A stretch of DNA of 64,000 nt from Oscillatoria sp. FACHB-1406 (GTDB lineage: Bacteria > Cyanobacteriota > Cyanobacteriia > Cyanobacteriales > Spirulinaceae): contig NZ_JACJSM010000004.1 in the NCBI RefSeq assembly GCF_014698145.1, forward strand, positions 186,001 through 250,000, written 5' to 3'. Shown piece by piece: positions 1 to 7,850 of this stretch. The notes under the pieces were generated by a model. The model was given only the letters and a program-made list of their open reading frames with translations. It searched no databases and was not told where the DNA came from. How positions within the stretch are numbered: the stretch's first letter is position 1; each line of letters begins with the position of its first letter. The position numbers were made by a program, and so were the translations under genes.

Positions 1-2260
1 CTAATTGTTCGATGCGCTCTGCTCCTAGGGACATCGAAGTCAGAGTTTTGGGTAAATCTTCAATTGTAAAATCGATTTCGATTTCTTCTGCGTAATCTTG
101 AATCGCTTGCGGCGGGTTAGGAAAATGTTGTCGATAGAGTTCGAGCAGTTGAATCAAAGAATTCACGTACTCTTGAGTATATTCGAGATTGCCGCAAATG
201 AAGTTGACGGGGTTTTTAATTTCGTGGGCAATTCCCGCCAGCGACATTCCCAAGGCCGACATTTTTTCAGTTTGAATCAGTTGTGCTTGTGTTTCTTTGA
301 GATCTTCTAATGTGCTTTCTAGTTCTCGAGCTTTGGCGCGGGCGAGAATTGCGGCGGTTTTACTTTCTTCATAGAGTTGTGCTTGGTCGATCGCGATTGC
401 TAATTGATCGACCACTGCTTTCAGTAATTCCCGATCTGAATCCGTCCAATTGCGAGGTTTTTGGTATTGTTCGCAGACAATCAAACCATCTTGTCCGGAG
501 CGAGTTCGGATCGGCGCAATTAATAAGGCTTGCAAGCCAACCGCCTGCAAGCGAGCGCGCCGTTCTCCCTCCAGTTGCGGATCTCGATCGATATCGTCGA
601 TAACCATGCAACTAATTTGAAGGATGGACGATCCCAAGCCTTCTAAAGCATCGCTTATTTCTAGATTGCAGAGATAGGATGAGATCGCAGCACAGGCGGC
701 GGGTTGAAAGCGTTGACCCTGCGCTCCAGTCAAGTACCACAAAAGACGGCAGCAGTCAAGGTCTAATAAATTAGCAATCTCTTCGACTGCAATCGTTAAA
801 ATCATCTTCAGGCTAAGCGAACTGCGAATCTTCGTTGTCAGCCGCTTTTTTAAAAGTTTTTCGCGCTCTTGGAATTCCCGATATTGTTTTTGAGTGGTTC
901 TCAATTGTTCTTGGGCGCGACTTAAGCGTTGATTGGCGCGTAGTAACTGGAGCATCAGCAGATTGAGCGCGCCGCTTTTGGCTTCTAACTCGCAGCGATG
1001 GTGGAGTCCTTGAGATACTTCCGCCAGCAGATCGATCGACATCTGCTTTTGAGGGGAATCCCAAGTTTCCAGGCCCAGCCAAGGTTGAGGAGCGATCGGC
1101 ACTTGAGAGTCCCAGACGATCTCAAATTGTCCTTGGTGCGAGACTCGTCCGATGCGGCAGGGTTTCCAGAGATGCTGATTTTTATCGATAAAAATTCTGC
1201 CGCCGGGAGCGGTAAAAGTAAGACCCCAGGCAGCTTGGCGCGCGCGATCGCTTTCAAACGAGCCTGCCGCTTCGACTGCCGCTTTCCACAAATAAACGCG
1301 CGTGTAAGCGGCTTCAATCGGATCGCTCGTCACCCGATCCGCTCCGTACATAGCTTTAAAATTGCGCACGAAGGTTTGATTTTCCGGAGTCGCCAAACTT
1401 TGGAAATAGCTCCAACTGGCGTAGTGTCCCATCGCAGCTTCTCCGATTTGGCGCAATTCTTCCTCGGCTACGCTAACGGCTAAAGTCGGTAGTTTCTCCG
1501 GATCGAGGCCTGCCTTGCGATAAGACTGGTAAAAACCGATGTTGCTATCGCCATTGAGCGTACTAAAGATTACATCGGGTTCTGCTTGCGCGATCGCCTT
1601 CAAAATCCATTCAAAATTCATCGTTCCCAAGGGAACGTAATGTTCGCCCAGACAAACTCCCCCTTTCTGCTTGAGTTCGGCGCGAATAATTTTGTGAATC
1701 GTGCGGGGAAAAACGTAGTCCGAACCCACCAGGTAAAAACGCCGTCGATTTTGCCCTAACAGCCAGCGCACTGCCGGTTCGATTTGTTGGTTGGGGCAAC
1801 TCCCGGTATAAAAAACGTGAGGCGACTCCTCGAGACCTTCATACTGAAGGGGATACCAGAGCATTCCATTGTGCTCCTCGAGAACGGGAATAACCGCTTT
1901 GCGACTGGCTGAAGTCCAACAGCCAAAAAGGGCAACTGCGCCGCGATCGCGAAGTAATTGTCTAGCGGCCCGAGCGAATACCGCAGGCTCTGAAGCCCCA
2001 TCCACCACCAAAGGCTCGATGGTTTTGCCGAGAATCCCTCCGGCTTGATTGATTTCCGCGATCGCCATTAACGTCGCATCTTTCAAAGACGGCTCCCCGA
2101 TCGCCATCGTCCCCGTCAGAGAATGCAAGATGCCGACGGGAACTGTAGAATTTATAGCCGTGCTGTTTCTCGGAGACTTACTTCTCGCTCTAGCACCAAC
2201 GCGCCTTTTTCCAGCCCGTTTTCTTTCTCCCTCGGAAATGGGATTGTTTGTTTGACTCAT
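1..2260 (-). CDS. Hybrid receptor: type-1 periplasmic-binding-like domain, GAF, histidine kinase (3' end outside window)
   Basis: The frame is open from the ATG at 2260 to the left edge (about 753 codons). Residues ~38-400 resemble the amide/urea-binding branch of type-1 periplasmic-binding proteins (UrtA/AmiC-like): it begins VPVGILHSLTGTMAIGEP and has the pattern ALFGCWTSASRKAVIPV. A linking coiled segment follows, then a GAF domain (~480-635), then a HisKA dimerisation helix with H-box AGIAHEIKNPVNF and phospho-acceptor His about residue 679. The ATPase domain must lie beyond the edge. The N-terminus is basic and hydrophilic (ERKRAGKRRVGARARSKS) and I see no signal peptide or membrane segment, so the ligand domain is probably cytoplasmic, as in AmiC. 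A response-regulator gene lies upstream on the same strand and is the likely partner. Family assignment is from motifs; the ligand is unknown. Confidence 0.88.
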   Translation of the reverse strand, partial: MSQTNNPISEGERKRAGKRRVGARARSKSPRNSTAINSTVPVGILHSLTGTMAIGEPSLKDATLMAIAEINQAGGILGKTIEPLVVDGASEPAVFARAARQLLRDRGAVALFGCWTSASRKAVIPVLEEHNGMLWYPLQYEGLEESPHVFYTGSCPNQQIEPAVRWLLGQNRRRFYLVGSDYVFPRTIHKIIRAELKQKGGVCLGEHYVPLGTMNFEWILKAIAQAEPDVIFSTLNGDSNIGFYQSYRKAGLDPEKLPTLAVSVAEEELRQIGEAAMGHYASWSYFQSLATPENQTFVRNFKAMYGADRVTSDPIEAAYTRVYLWKAAVEAAGSFESDRARQAAWGLTFTAPGGRIFIDKNQHLWKPCRIGRVSHQGQFEIVWDSQVPIAPQPWLGLETWDSPQKQMSIDLLAEVSQGLHHRCELEAKSGALNLLMLQLLRANQRLSRAQEQLRTTQKQYREFQEREKLLKKRLTTKIRSSLSLKMILTIAVEEIANLLDLDCCRLLWYLTGAQGQRFQPAACAAISSYLCNLEISDALEGLGSSILQISCMVIDDIDRDPQLEGERRARLQAVGLQALLIAPIRTRSGQDGLIVCEQYQKPRNWTDSDRELLKAVVDQLAIAIDQAQLYEESKTAAILARAKARELESTLEDLKETQAQLIQTEKMSALGMSLAGIAHEIKNPVNFICGNLEYTQEYVNSLIQLLELYRQHFPNPPQAIQDYAEEIEIDFTIEDLPKTLTSMSLGAERIEQL

Positions 2261-2567
2261 CCCTCAAAAGTCCCTCCCAATTCTCAAAGCACAATTCTCG
2301 ATCTTAGAAGAAAATGTTCTGACAATGTGTTACTGTTCGCACGCTCTGAACTTTGGCTCCGAAAGCGCGGAAGGGTCAATTCGACTTAGAATTCAGACGG
2401 ACGGTTTCTGTTTAAGTGTGAGAGTGAAAGGTTGTGGCGCGATGCCACAGGACGAAGGTTCGACTAACCGGCTGCCGATGAGGGATGCACCCGAGGAAAA
2501 AGGAAAGAGTAGCAATATTACTGAGGCTTAGAGCTTCAGTGCGCCCAACAAACCTTTTTAAATCGTT
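2261..2567. other. Intergenic, no gene seen
   Basis: This is the 307-base spacer between the response regulator and the hybrid kinase, which run in the same direction. I see no convincing ORF, RNA gene or strong terminator. It could hold a separate promoter for the kinase. Confidence 0.5.
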
Positions 2568-3113
2568 CTACTTGAGCTTTTGTTTGATAAACCCAACTAA
2601 TTGTACCAACTGTTTCTTCAAGCCTTCAATTTCACCATTCATTTTGGCGACTTGTTGTTTGAGAGCCTCAACCTCCGCTTGTAGGGCAGAGCTATCGCCC
2701 GTGGGAGCCGCCGGACTCGGAACCGCCATAGCAGGACGTTCTCTCGCCTTTTTCGTCGCATCTTGAATCGCCTCGAGCAACTGCTTTTTCTCGAAAGGCT
2801 TGCCCACAAATGCGAAATATTCAAACGGTTCCGGAAGTTTCTCCGTGACTTCTTCCTTGCGTCCGGACATCATTACTAAAGGAATTGCTTGAAGTTCGGG
2901 ACGCTTCTGAATTTCTTGGTAAACCTCCCAACCGCTCATCTTCGGCAGCAAAAAATCCAGCATGATCACGTTGGGATGCTCGGAACGGATTAAGCTAAGT
3001 CCTTGCGCCCCATCCTTCGCTTCAATAACGTCCACATTCGCGGGTAACATTTCTTTCACTCGCATCCTGATCACTTTGCTATCGTCGATAACCAATATCT
3101 TGTGTGCTGCCAC
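2568..3113 (-). CDS. Single-domain response regulator with C-terminal coiled coil
   Basis: 181 residues. A CheY-type receiver occupies residues ~4-122: acidic pair D10/D11, phospho-acceptor D53 in MLDFLLP, S83 (MMSG) and the conserved K105 in GKPF. A Pro/Ala linker follows, then a heptad-like helix (~142-180: LQAEVEALKQQVAKMNGEIE) that suggests oligomerisation rather than DNA binding. There is no output DNA-binding domain, so it probably signals by protein contact. It lies upstream of the hybrid histidine kinase on the same strand, separated by 307 bases, and is a plausible phosphotransfer partner. Confidence 0.9.
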   Translation of the reverse strand: MAAHKILVIDDSKVIRMRVKEMLPANVDVIEAKDGAQGLSLIRSEHPNVIMLDFLLPKMSGWEVYQEIQKRPELQAIPLVMMSGRKEEVTEKLPEPFEYFAFVGKPFEKKQLLEAIQDATKKARERPAMAVPSPAAPTGDSSALQAEVEALKQQVAKMNGEIEGLKKQLVQLVGFIKQKLK

Positions 3114-3459
3114 CGCTAACTCCTTGAGGTGATGAAAAACACGAGCAACTCCGAATCCGATTGGCGTTTGCGGGATTGAGGGGGAAGGTTTAACCCGTTC
3201 GAGAGCTTCCCCTCCCGGTTATTGGGGCTGACTCGTTCAAAATTGTAACAACAGTTTTAGCTCTCTGAATCCTGTTTGCGCGACTTCATCCTCTATTTAA
3301 ACCTATTGCTCGACTCAGTGTGCGGCGATCGGCAAGAAAATTCTCTGGCGAAAGGGTTGCGAGGGGGGACAGCAGCCCTTCGGCAGGCTCGGGACATCGT
3401 TTGACAATTGAGAATTAACAATTTTTAATTTTAAAAGTGAATGCTGGGAGATTAGCCGA
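3114..3459. other. Divergent intergenic region
   Basis: 346 bases between the response regulator (minus) and the RNase H gene (plus). It should hold both promoters. A ribosome binding site GGGAG lies at 3446-3450, just before the ATG pair of the RNase H gene. A short piece at 3378-3393 (CCCTTCGGCAGGCTCGG) resembles small dispersed palindromic repeats of cyanobacteria. Nothing else recognised. Confidence 0.5.
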
Positions 3460-4097
3460 ATGATGACTTCAAAAAAAAATACTATGCGGTTTTAAAAGGG
3501 AAAACAACCGGAATCTTTACCACTTGGGCGGACTGCGAACAGCAAGTTAAAGGTTTTAGCGGTGCTGTTTATAAGTCTTTTAAGACAAGGGCAGAAGCAG
3601 AAAGCGCCTTACAATCCCCGGAGCAAGGCTTTTTACCGTCTCAGAAACCTCCCAAACCGCAACCGCAACAAATTTTAGTTCTCCCTAGTGAATGTATTGC
3701 CCGGAGTATTTGCGTGGATGCTTCCTGTCTGGGCAATCCCGGCGATGTCGAATACCGAGGAGTTGATACGCAAACGGGCGAGGAGATATTTCATCAGTCC
3801 CCCCTCCCCTATGGGACGAATAATCTCGGAGAGTTCCTGGCGATCGCGCGCGGACTGGCTTATTTGAAAGAAAGAGGGCTGGATTGGCCGATCTATTCCG
3901 ATTCTCGGACGGCGATGCTTTGGGTGAAAAATCGACAAGTTCGGACAACGTTAACCCGAAGTGCCAAGAATCAAGAGATCTTTGAATTAATCGATCGCGC
4001 TTTAGACTGGCTCGAAAACAATGAATACCGCAATCGAATTCTGAAGTGGGATACAACGAACTGGGGAGAAATTCCGGCGGATTTCGGGCGCAAGTAA
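3460..4097 (+). CDS. rnhA: Ribonuclease HI with N-terminal hybrid-binding domain; start codon out of frame at an A9 run
   Basis: Cleaves the RNA strand of RNA/DNA hybrids. The N-terminal piece (KKYYAVLKGKTTGIFTTW, then QVKGFSGAVYKSF) is the viroplasmin-like hybrid-binding domain. The catalytic domain has the four carboxylates in VDAS, NLGEFLAI, YSDSRTA and ADFGRK, the order found in the Bacillus halodurans-type enzyme. The coding frame is open from 3456 to the stop at 4097 but has no ATG near its beginning. The well-placed start (ATG ATG at 3460, nine bases after GGGAG) is in another frame and meets TAA after 11 codons. Nine A residues (3471-3479) lie where the frames must join: one extra A, or a -1 slip, gives M-M-T-S-K-K-K-Y-Y-A-V. 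Without it, only a GTG at 3714 could start, which would lose the hybrid-binding domain. Either a sequencing error, a mutation, or a slippage-dependent gene. Confidence 0.8.
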
Positions 4098-4102
4098 TAC
4101 CC

Positions 4103-4132
4103 ATTAAAAATTAAAAATTAAAAATTAAAAAT
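4103..4132. repeat. Heptanucleotide tandem array (unit ATTAAAA)
   Basis: Four consecutive 7-base units just after the RNase H stop codon. Same period as the other heptamer arrays in this window, different unit sequence. Confidence 0.8.
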
Positions 4133-4158
4133 GAAGAAGCCTAGATAGGTTAGGGGTT

Positions 4159-6165
4159 TTAAGGAGCGGAATCGCGCACGGCGATCGAAATCTTGAAGTC
4201 GCGGGCGCGATCGCCGCGCACGTCGATCTGATATTGTCCGCTTTGCAAGACTTCTCCTTCCCACAACTGCACCCCGCGAGCATCCTCCACCAAGCGACTG
4301 TCTGGAAAACGAATTTCGAGGTTAACGCGCCCTTGCAGAACGGCAGCTTGTAGCACTTGTCCGGCTTTCACATCAATTAAGTAACGTTTCACCGTTTCCG
4401 GACTGGTTGCACCGCTCAGTTCTAGGGGTTCTCCCTGAAGAGCGGGCGGGTAGGTTACGGATTCGCTCTCAACGGTGGGTTCGGGGGGAGTGGGAGTTGG
4501 GGAGGGCGAGGCGCTAGGCTCTTCGACTGAGGGCGAGGGTTCGGGCGCGACGGGCGTTTCGAGGCGCAAATTCAGTTCGTACTCGGAATCGCTCTGTTTT
4601 GCGTCGGGAGCCGAAAACAGTTGGATGGTGTAATCGCCCGCTCTGGGGAGCGTTCCTTCCCAGGTCTTGACAGAAGAAGCTTCTTGTGAAATGAGCCGAC
4701 CGTTAGGTTGAAAGATTTTCAATAAAACGCCTTCGCTGCGAACTCTGGCCTGCAAGCGCTGATCGGCGCTGCCGGGAATGATGTAGTTAGCGATCGCGCG
4801 GCCGCTTAAAACGTTGCGATCGACAAAACTTTCCCCCGCCAGTAAGGGAATGCGCCGCGTCGTCTCCGATACTTTCGTTGGCGATGGCGATGGCGATGGC
4901 GTAGCGTTGGGTGTGGGCGAAGGACTTTCGGCGGCTGATTCGGAAGGCACGGGCGAAGGCGCTTCGGTGGGGCGCGGTCGGGAGAGAAAGCTGGCTAACT
5001 GCCAAGCGCTAACCCCCGCAATAATCGCCACAATAATCGCCAGCAGGGTAATAACCAAAGGATTATCTAACAGCGCGTAGGCTTTTGGCTCCGGGATAGA
5101 AACTTGGCGCTGGGGGGCGGCAGGTTTTTGAGGCGGAGGCGGCGAGGAGGGGGAAGCTTTTGCAGTTTGTTGAGGTCTGCCGACAGCGACGGTGGCTAAG
5201 TTGGAAGCTGGGGGAGGCGGCGCTGCGGGTTGGGGCGGCGCTGCGGGTTGGGGCGGCGCTGCGGGTTGGGGCGGCGCTGCGGGTTGGGGTGGCGGTGCGG
5301 GTTGGGGCGAGGCTAAAGCTTGTTTGACTTCGTTTGCGGCGGTATAGCGTTCGCTCGGGCGCGGTTGCAGCATTCGCTCGAGGACGACAGTCAAGGCGGG
5401 ACTTACCCTTGCAAACTGCTGCCACTGCCAAGTTTGATTTAAGGGTTCGTATAATTCTGCGGGTTCTTTCCCCGTCAGTAGTACGACGGCGGTAGCGGCG
5501 AGGGCGTATAAGTCGCTGCTGGGGTTGCTTTGTCCGGTTTGGCGCTGTTCTGGCGGTGCGTAGCCGATACGAGCGGCGACGGTGGAGAGACTTTGCCCGT
5601 CGGCAGATTGGAAGCGATGGGCTAATTCGGAGATTGCGCCAAAATGAGTGAGTACGGGTTCGCCCTCCGTATTTTTCCCCATTCCGGCTAAATTACCGCG
5701 CAACGCGATCGTTTCGGGGGTAATATTGCCGTGAACGATGTTGTGGCGGTGAAGATAGTCTAGTACGGGGAGTAGGCGTTCGAGGAGCGATCGCACTTCA
5801 GCTTCGCTGAAATTACTTCCCTCTCGTTGACGCGCTTGCAGCAACTCCCGCAGCGTTTGACCTTCGATATAAGTCAGAACCAGAAATAAACGACCGTCTT
5901 GCTCGAAAGAGGCTTGAACTCCGGCAACTTGCGGATGCTGGAGGCGATAAAGTCGGTTGGCTTCTTGCTGAAAACGTTCTCGTGACTTGGCTTTGACCTC
6001 CTCGGTCGCTGTGGGATTGAGAGGCAGTTCGGCGACGACACACAGGGCATTAAATCGTCCTTCATCGCGCGCGAGATAGGTGCGCTCCGGCGTGGTGCTA
6101 TCGAGAAGGCGGATCGTCCGATATCGTTGATTTAAGAGCGTTCCTGGCTCGAGAGGAGATAACAT
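4159..6165 (-). CDS. Membrane-anchored pseudokinase with extracytoplasmic PPC-like domains
   Basis: 668 residues. The first ~285 have the outline of a bacterial Ser/Thr kinase (LLNQRYRTIRLL start, helix C glutamate in RFQQEANRL, GYAPPEQ of the activation segment). Key catalytic residues are replaced: HRD is HGN (HGNITPET), DFG is THFG (LTHFG), and the beta-3 lysine is absent (ALCVVAEL). It should therefore be inactive or have changed chemistry. A Pro/Ala/Gln linker encoded by five 18-base tandem units follows, then one membrane helix (~370-392, VITLLAIIVAIIAGVSAWQL), Pro/Ser-rich spacers, and two related beta domains (~430-540 and ~580-665) resembling pre-peptidase C-terminal domains. Topology suggests the kinase part inside and the beta domains in the periplasm. 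It probably acts as a scaffold or sensor. Confidence 0.85.
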   Translation of the reverse strand: MLSPLEPGTLLNQRYRTIRLLDSTTPERTYLARDEGRFNALCVVAELPLNPTATEEVKAKSRERFQQEANRLYRLQHPQVAGVQASFEQDGRLFLVLTYIEGQTLRELLQARQREGSNFSEAEVRSLLERLLPVLDYLHRHNIVHGNITPETIALRGNLAGMGKNTEGEPVLTHFGAISELAHRFQSADGQSLSTVAARIGYAPPEQRQTGQSNPSSDLYALAATAVVLLTGKEPAELYEPLNQTWQWQQFARVSPALTVVLERMLQPRPSERYTAANEVKQALASPQPAPPPQPAAPPQPAAPPQPAAPPQPAAPPPPASNLATVAVGRPQQTAKASPSSPPPPQKPAAPQRQVSIPEPKAYALLDNPLVITLLAIIVAIIAGVSAWQLASFLSRPRPTEAPSPVPSESAAESPSPTPNATPSPSPSPTKVSETTRRIPLLAGESFVDRNVLSGRAIANYIIPGSADQRLQARVRSEGVLLKIFQPNGRLISQEASSVKTWEGTLPRAGDYTIQLFSAPDAKQSDSEYELNLRLETPVAPEPSPSVEEPSASPSPTPTPPEPTVESESVTYPPALQGEPLELSGATSPETVKRYLIDVKAGQVLQAAVLQGRVNLEIRFPDSRLVEDARGVQLWEGEVLQSGQYQIDVRGDRARDFKISIAVRDSAP
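5221..5310. repeat. Five 18-base tandem units inside the pseudokinase linker
   Basis: Unit CGCTGCGGGTTGGGGCGG; the first three copies are exact and the last two carry point changes. In the minus-strand protein they encode a six-residue PPQPAA repeat in the juxtamembrane linker, so copy-number changes keep the frame and alter only linker length. Confidence 0.9.
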
Positions 6166-6173
6166 GGGATGAA

Positions 6174-6288
6174 TTATGAATTATGAGTTATGAATTATAA
6201 ATTATGAGTGGGCAATGATGAGGGATAAATAGGAAATTACGAATTACGAATTACGAATTACGAATTACGAATTACGAATTACGAATTA
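6174..6288. repeat. Heptanucleotide arrays (TTATGAA/TTATGAG and ATTACGA units)
   Basis: Two adjoining 7-base-period arrays between the pseudokinase start and the exonuclease 3' end. The second (about 6236-6288) runs into the exonuclease gene; read on the minus strand it encodes the last residues Asn-Ser and the stop codon of that gene. Confidence 0.85.
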
Positions 6289-6854
6289 TATAACTTTTTA
6301 GTTCCTAAAATATAAGGCAGTAATCGAGTCATGTTGCGCGCGTCGTCGATGCCGCGATGGTGCGTTCCTTCTAAGGGAATGCCTGCTAGTTCTAAGGCTC
6401 CATTCATCCCGTAACGTTTGGGTAATTGCTGAGTTTCTGTGAATAAAACTTTGAGATTGAGATGCTCGCTGGCGAAGGGATAAGGGAGTTTGTGGAAGCG
6501 GCTATCTTGCTCGAATTGTTTGCGATCGTAATCCCCCCAAGAACAAAATAGGGCGTTAGGATAAGCTGATTTCCAAGTGTTAAAAGCGGCGATCGCGTCG
6601 GCATAACCGGGGGCGCGATCGACCTGTTCTTGCGCGATTGTCGTTAATTGTTTGCAGAACGCCGTTAAGACGGGATGGCGAACTGGTTTAACAAAGGTTT
6701 GAAAGGAATCAACACTTGACAAATTTTCCCGTTTGACCATTACTGCGCCAATTTCAATAATTTCCATTTCATGGCGCTTAATCGTTTGGAGATCGCAACA
6801 AGTCGCTTCGAGATCGACGATTAAACAATAGTCGTACCGAGTGAAATCTATCAT
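6279..6854 (-). CDS. DEDDh 3'-5' exonuclease (DnaQ/ERI1-like)
   Basis: 191 residues. Exonuclease motif I is IVDLEAT (D14, E16), motif II SWGDYD (D108) and motif III HHRGIDDARN (H166, D171), the ligands for the two catalytic metals in the DEDDh superfamily. The spacing, and EIIEIGAVMV after motif I, are closest to the small stand-alone ERI1/KapD-like exonucleases that trim RNA or DNA 3' ends. The last two codons (Asn-Ser) and the stop lie in a heptamer array, so the original C-terminus was probably altered by repeat expansion; the catalytic core is intact. The next upstream gene on the strand is a methyltransferase 18 bases away, so the two are likely co-transcribed. Substrate unknown. Confidence 0.88.
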   Translation of the reverse strand: MIDFTRYDYCLIVDLEATCCDLQTIKRHEMEIIEIGAVMVKRENLSSVDSFQTFVKPVRHPVLTAFCKQLTTIAQEQVDRAPGYADAIAAFNTWKSAYPNALFCSWGDYDRKQFEQDSRFHKLPYPFASEHLNLKVLFTETQQLPKRYGMNGALELAGIPLEGTHHRGIDDARNMTRLLPYILGTKKLYNS

Positions 6855-6872
6855 TCATCCTTCCTCCTTAGT

Positions 6873-7697
6873 TTATTTTGTCCCAACTACCGCTACATTC
6901 CAACACATTCGTTTCAAACCCGGAATTTTTTTCAAAATTCGATCCAATTTCTCCAAGCGTTCGTAATTGGGTTTCAATCGCATTTGCTCGATAATAATTT
7001 TTTTCCAATATCGCTCTTCGTTTGGGTTAACTCGTTCGACGAGATAAAACTTGAGAAAAATCCACAAACTCGCGAGCCAAAATGTATCGTACCTAATTTC
7101 GGAAAACTGCGATCGCGCTTCTTGGACGATGCGAATATCAAGGGGCATTTCATCTTCGGTTCTCACCTCTGTCGCGATACGGCGGTATACATTAATGACG
7201 GGATTGTGTTTGAGCGGATCCCAAAAACAGGCTTTGCCACCCGGTTTGAGGACGCGGTGCATTTCCCGTAGCGCCATTTGAGGATCGGGAAGATGATGCA
7301 ATAAATTCGCGGCATAGACAATATCGAAGGTATTATCGGGAAAGTCTAAGGCCATTGCATTGGCAGTTTTTGCTTCAATCTGTACGCCATTTTTTTCGGC
7401 TAATTGCCGAGCAACTTCTACCATACCGGGGGCATAATCCGTTGCGATGCAGTGCGCTCCTTTTAGAGCGAAATAAACGCTATTTTCGCCCGCGCCGCAC
7501 CCTAAGTCGAGAAGATATTTCCCGCGAACATCGCCCAATTGTTGCAAGATAAAGCGATTTTCTGGTGCGGTGCAAGCTTCAAAGTAGTCGCGGACGCAAA
7601 TGCTGTCGGCATCAATTGCGGCTGCCCACCGATTGTGAAATTCCCGTTCGTTCTCTAGCGTTTCCTGGCGTAAAAATTGGAGTGGTAAAGTCATCAC
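6873..7697 (-). CDS. Class I SAM-dependent methyltransferase
   Basis: 274 residues. SAM-binding motif I is LLDLGCGAGENS (~62-73), followed by an acidic residue in ATDYAPGM, a motif II-like AMALDFPDNTFDIVYAANLLHHL, and the post-motif VLKPGGKACFWDP. This is the Methyltransf_11/UbiE-type fold. The C-terminal part (~190-270), with hydrophobic YDTFWLASLWIFLKFYL, may contact a lipid or membrane substrate. Substrate not identifiable. The adjacent exonuclease downstream suggests an operon. Upstream sequence to 7740 contains CAGTTAT heptamer-like repeats. Confidence 0.88.
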   Translation of the reverse strand: MMTLPLQFLRQETLENEREFHNRWAAAIDADSICVRDYFEACTAPENRFILQQLGDVRGKYLLDLGCGAGENSVYFALKGAHCIATDYAPGMVEVARQLAEKNGVQIEAKTANAMALDFPDNTFDIVYAANLLHHLPDPQMALREMHRVLKPGGKACFWDPLKHNPVINVYRRIATEVRTEDEMPLDIRIVQEARSQFSEIRYDTFWLASLWIFLKFYLVERVNPNEERYWKKIIIEQMRLKPNYERLEKLDRILKKIPGLKRMCWNVAVVGTK

Positions 7698-7850
7698 AGT
7701 TATCAGTTATCAGTTATTAATTGTTAGTCAGGAGTTATAAGTCAGGAAGTTGTCAGTCAGGAGTTAGCCGTTCGCTGTTAACTGTTTGCTGGTTTTGGCG
7801 CACATTTTTCGGTAAGCTGTAGTAGCCGTAGCGATAAGGGTGTTGCGCGT

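Noticed and set aside
5063..5431. Minus-strand ORF with an APTRSAAPTRSA-type repeat
   Set aside because: Shadow frame of the 18-base repeat within the pseudokinase gene.
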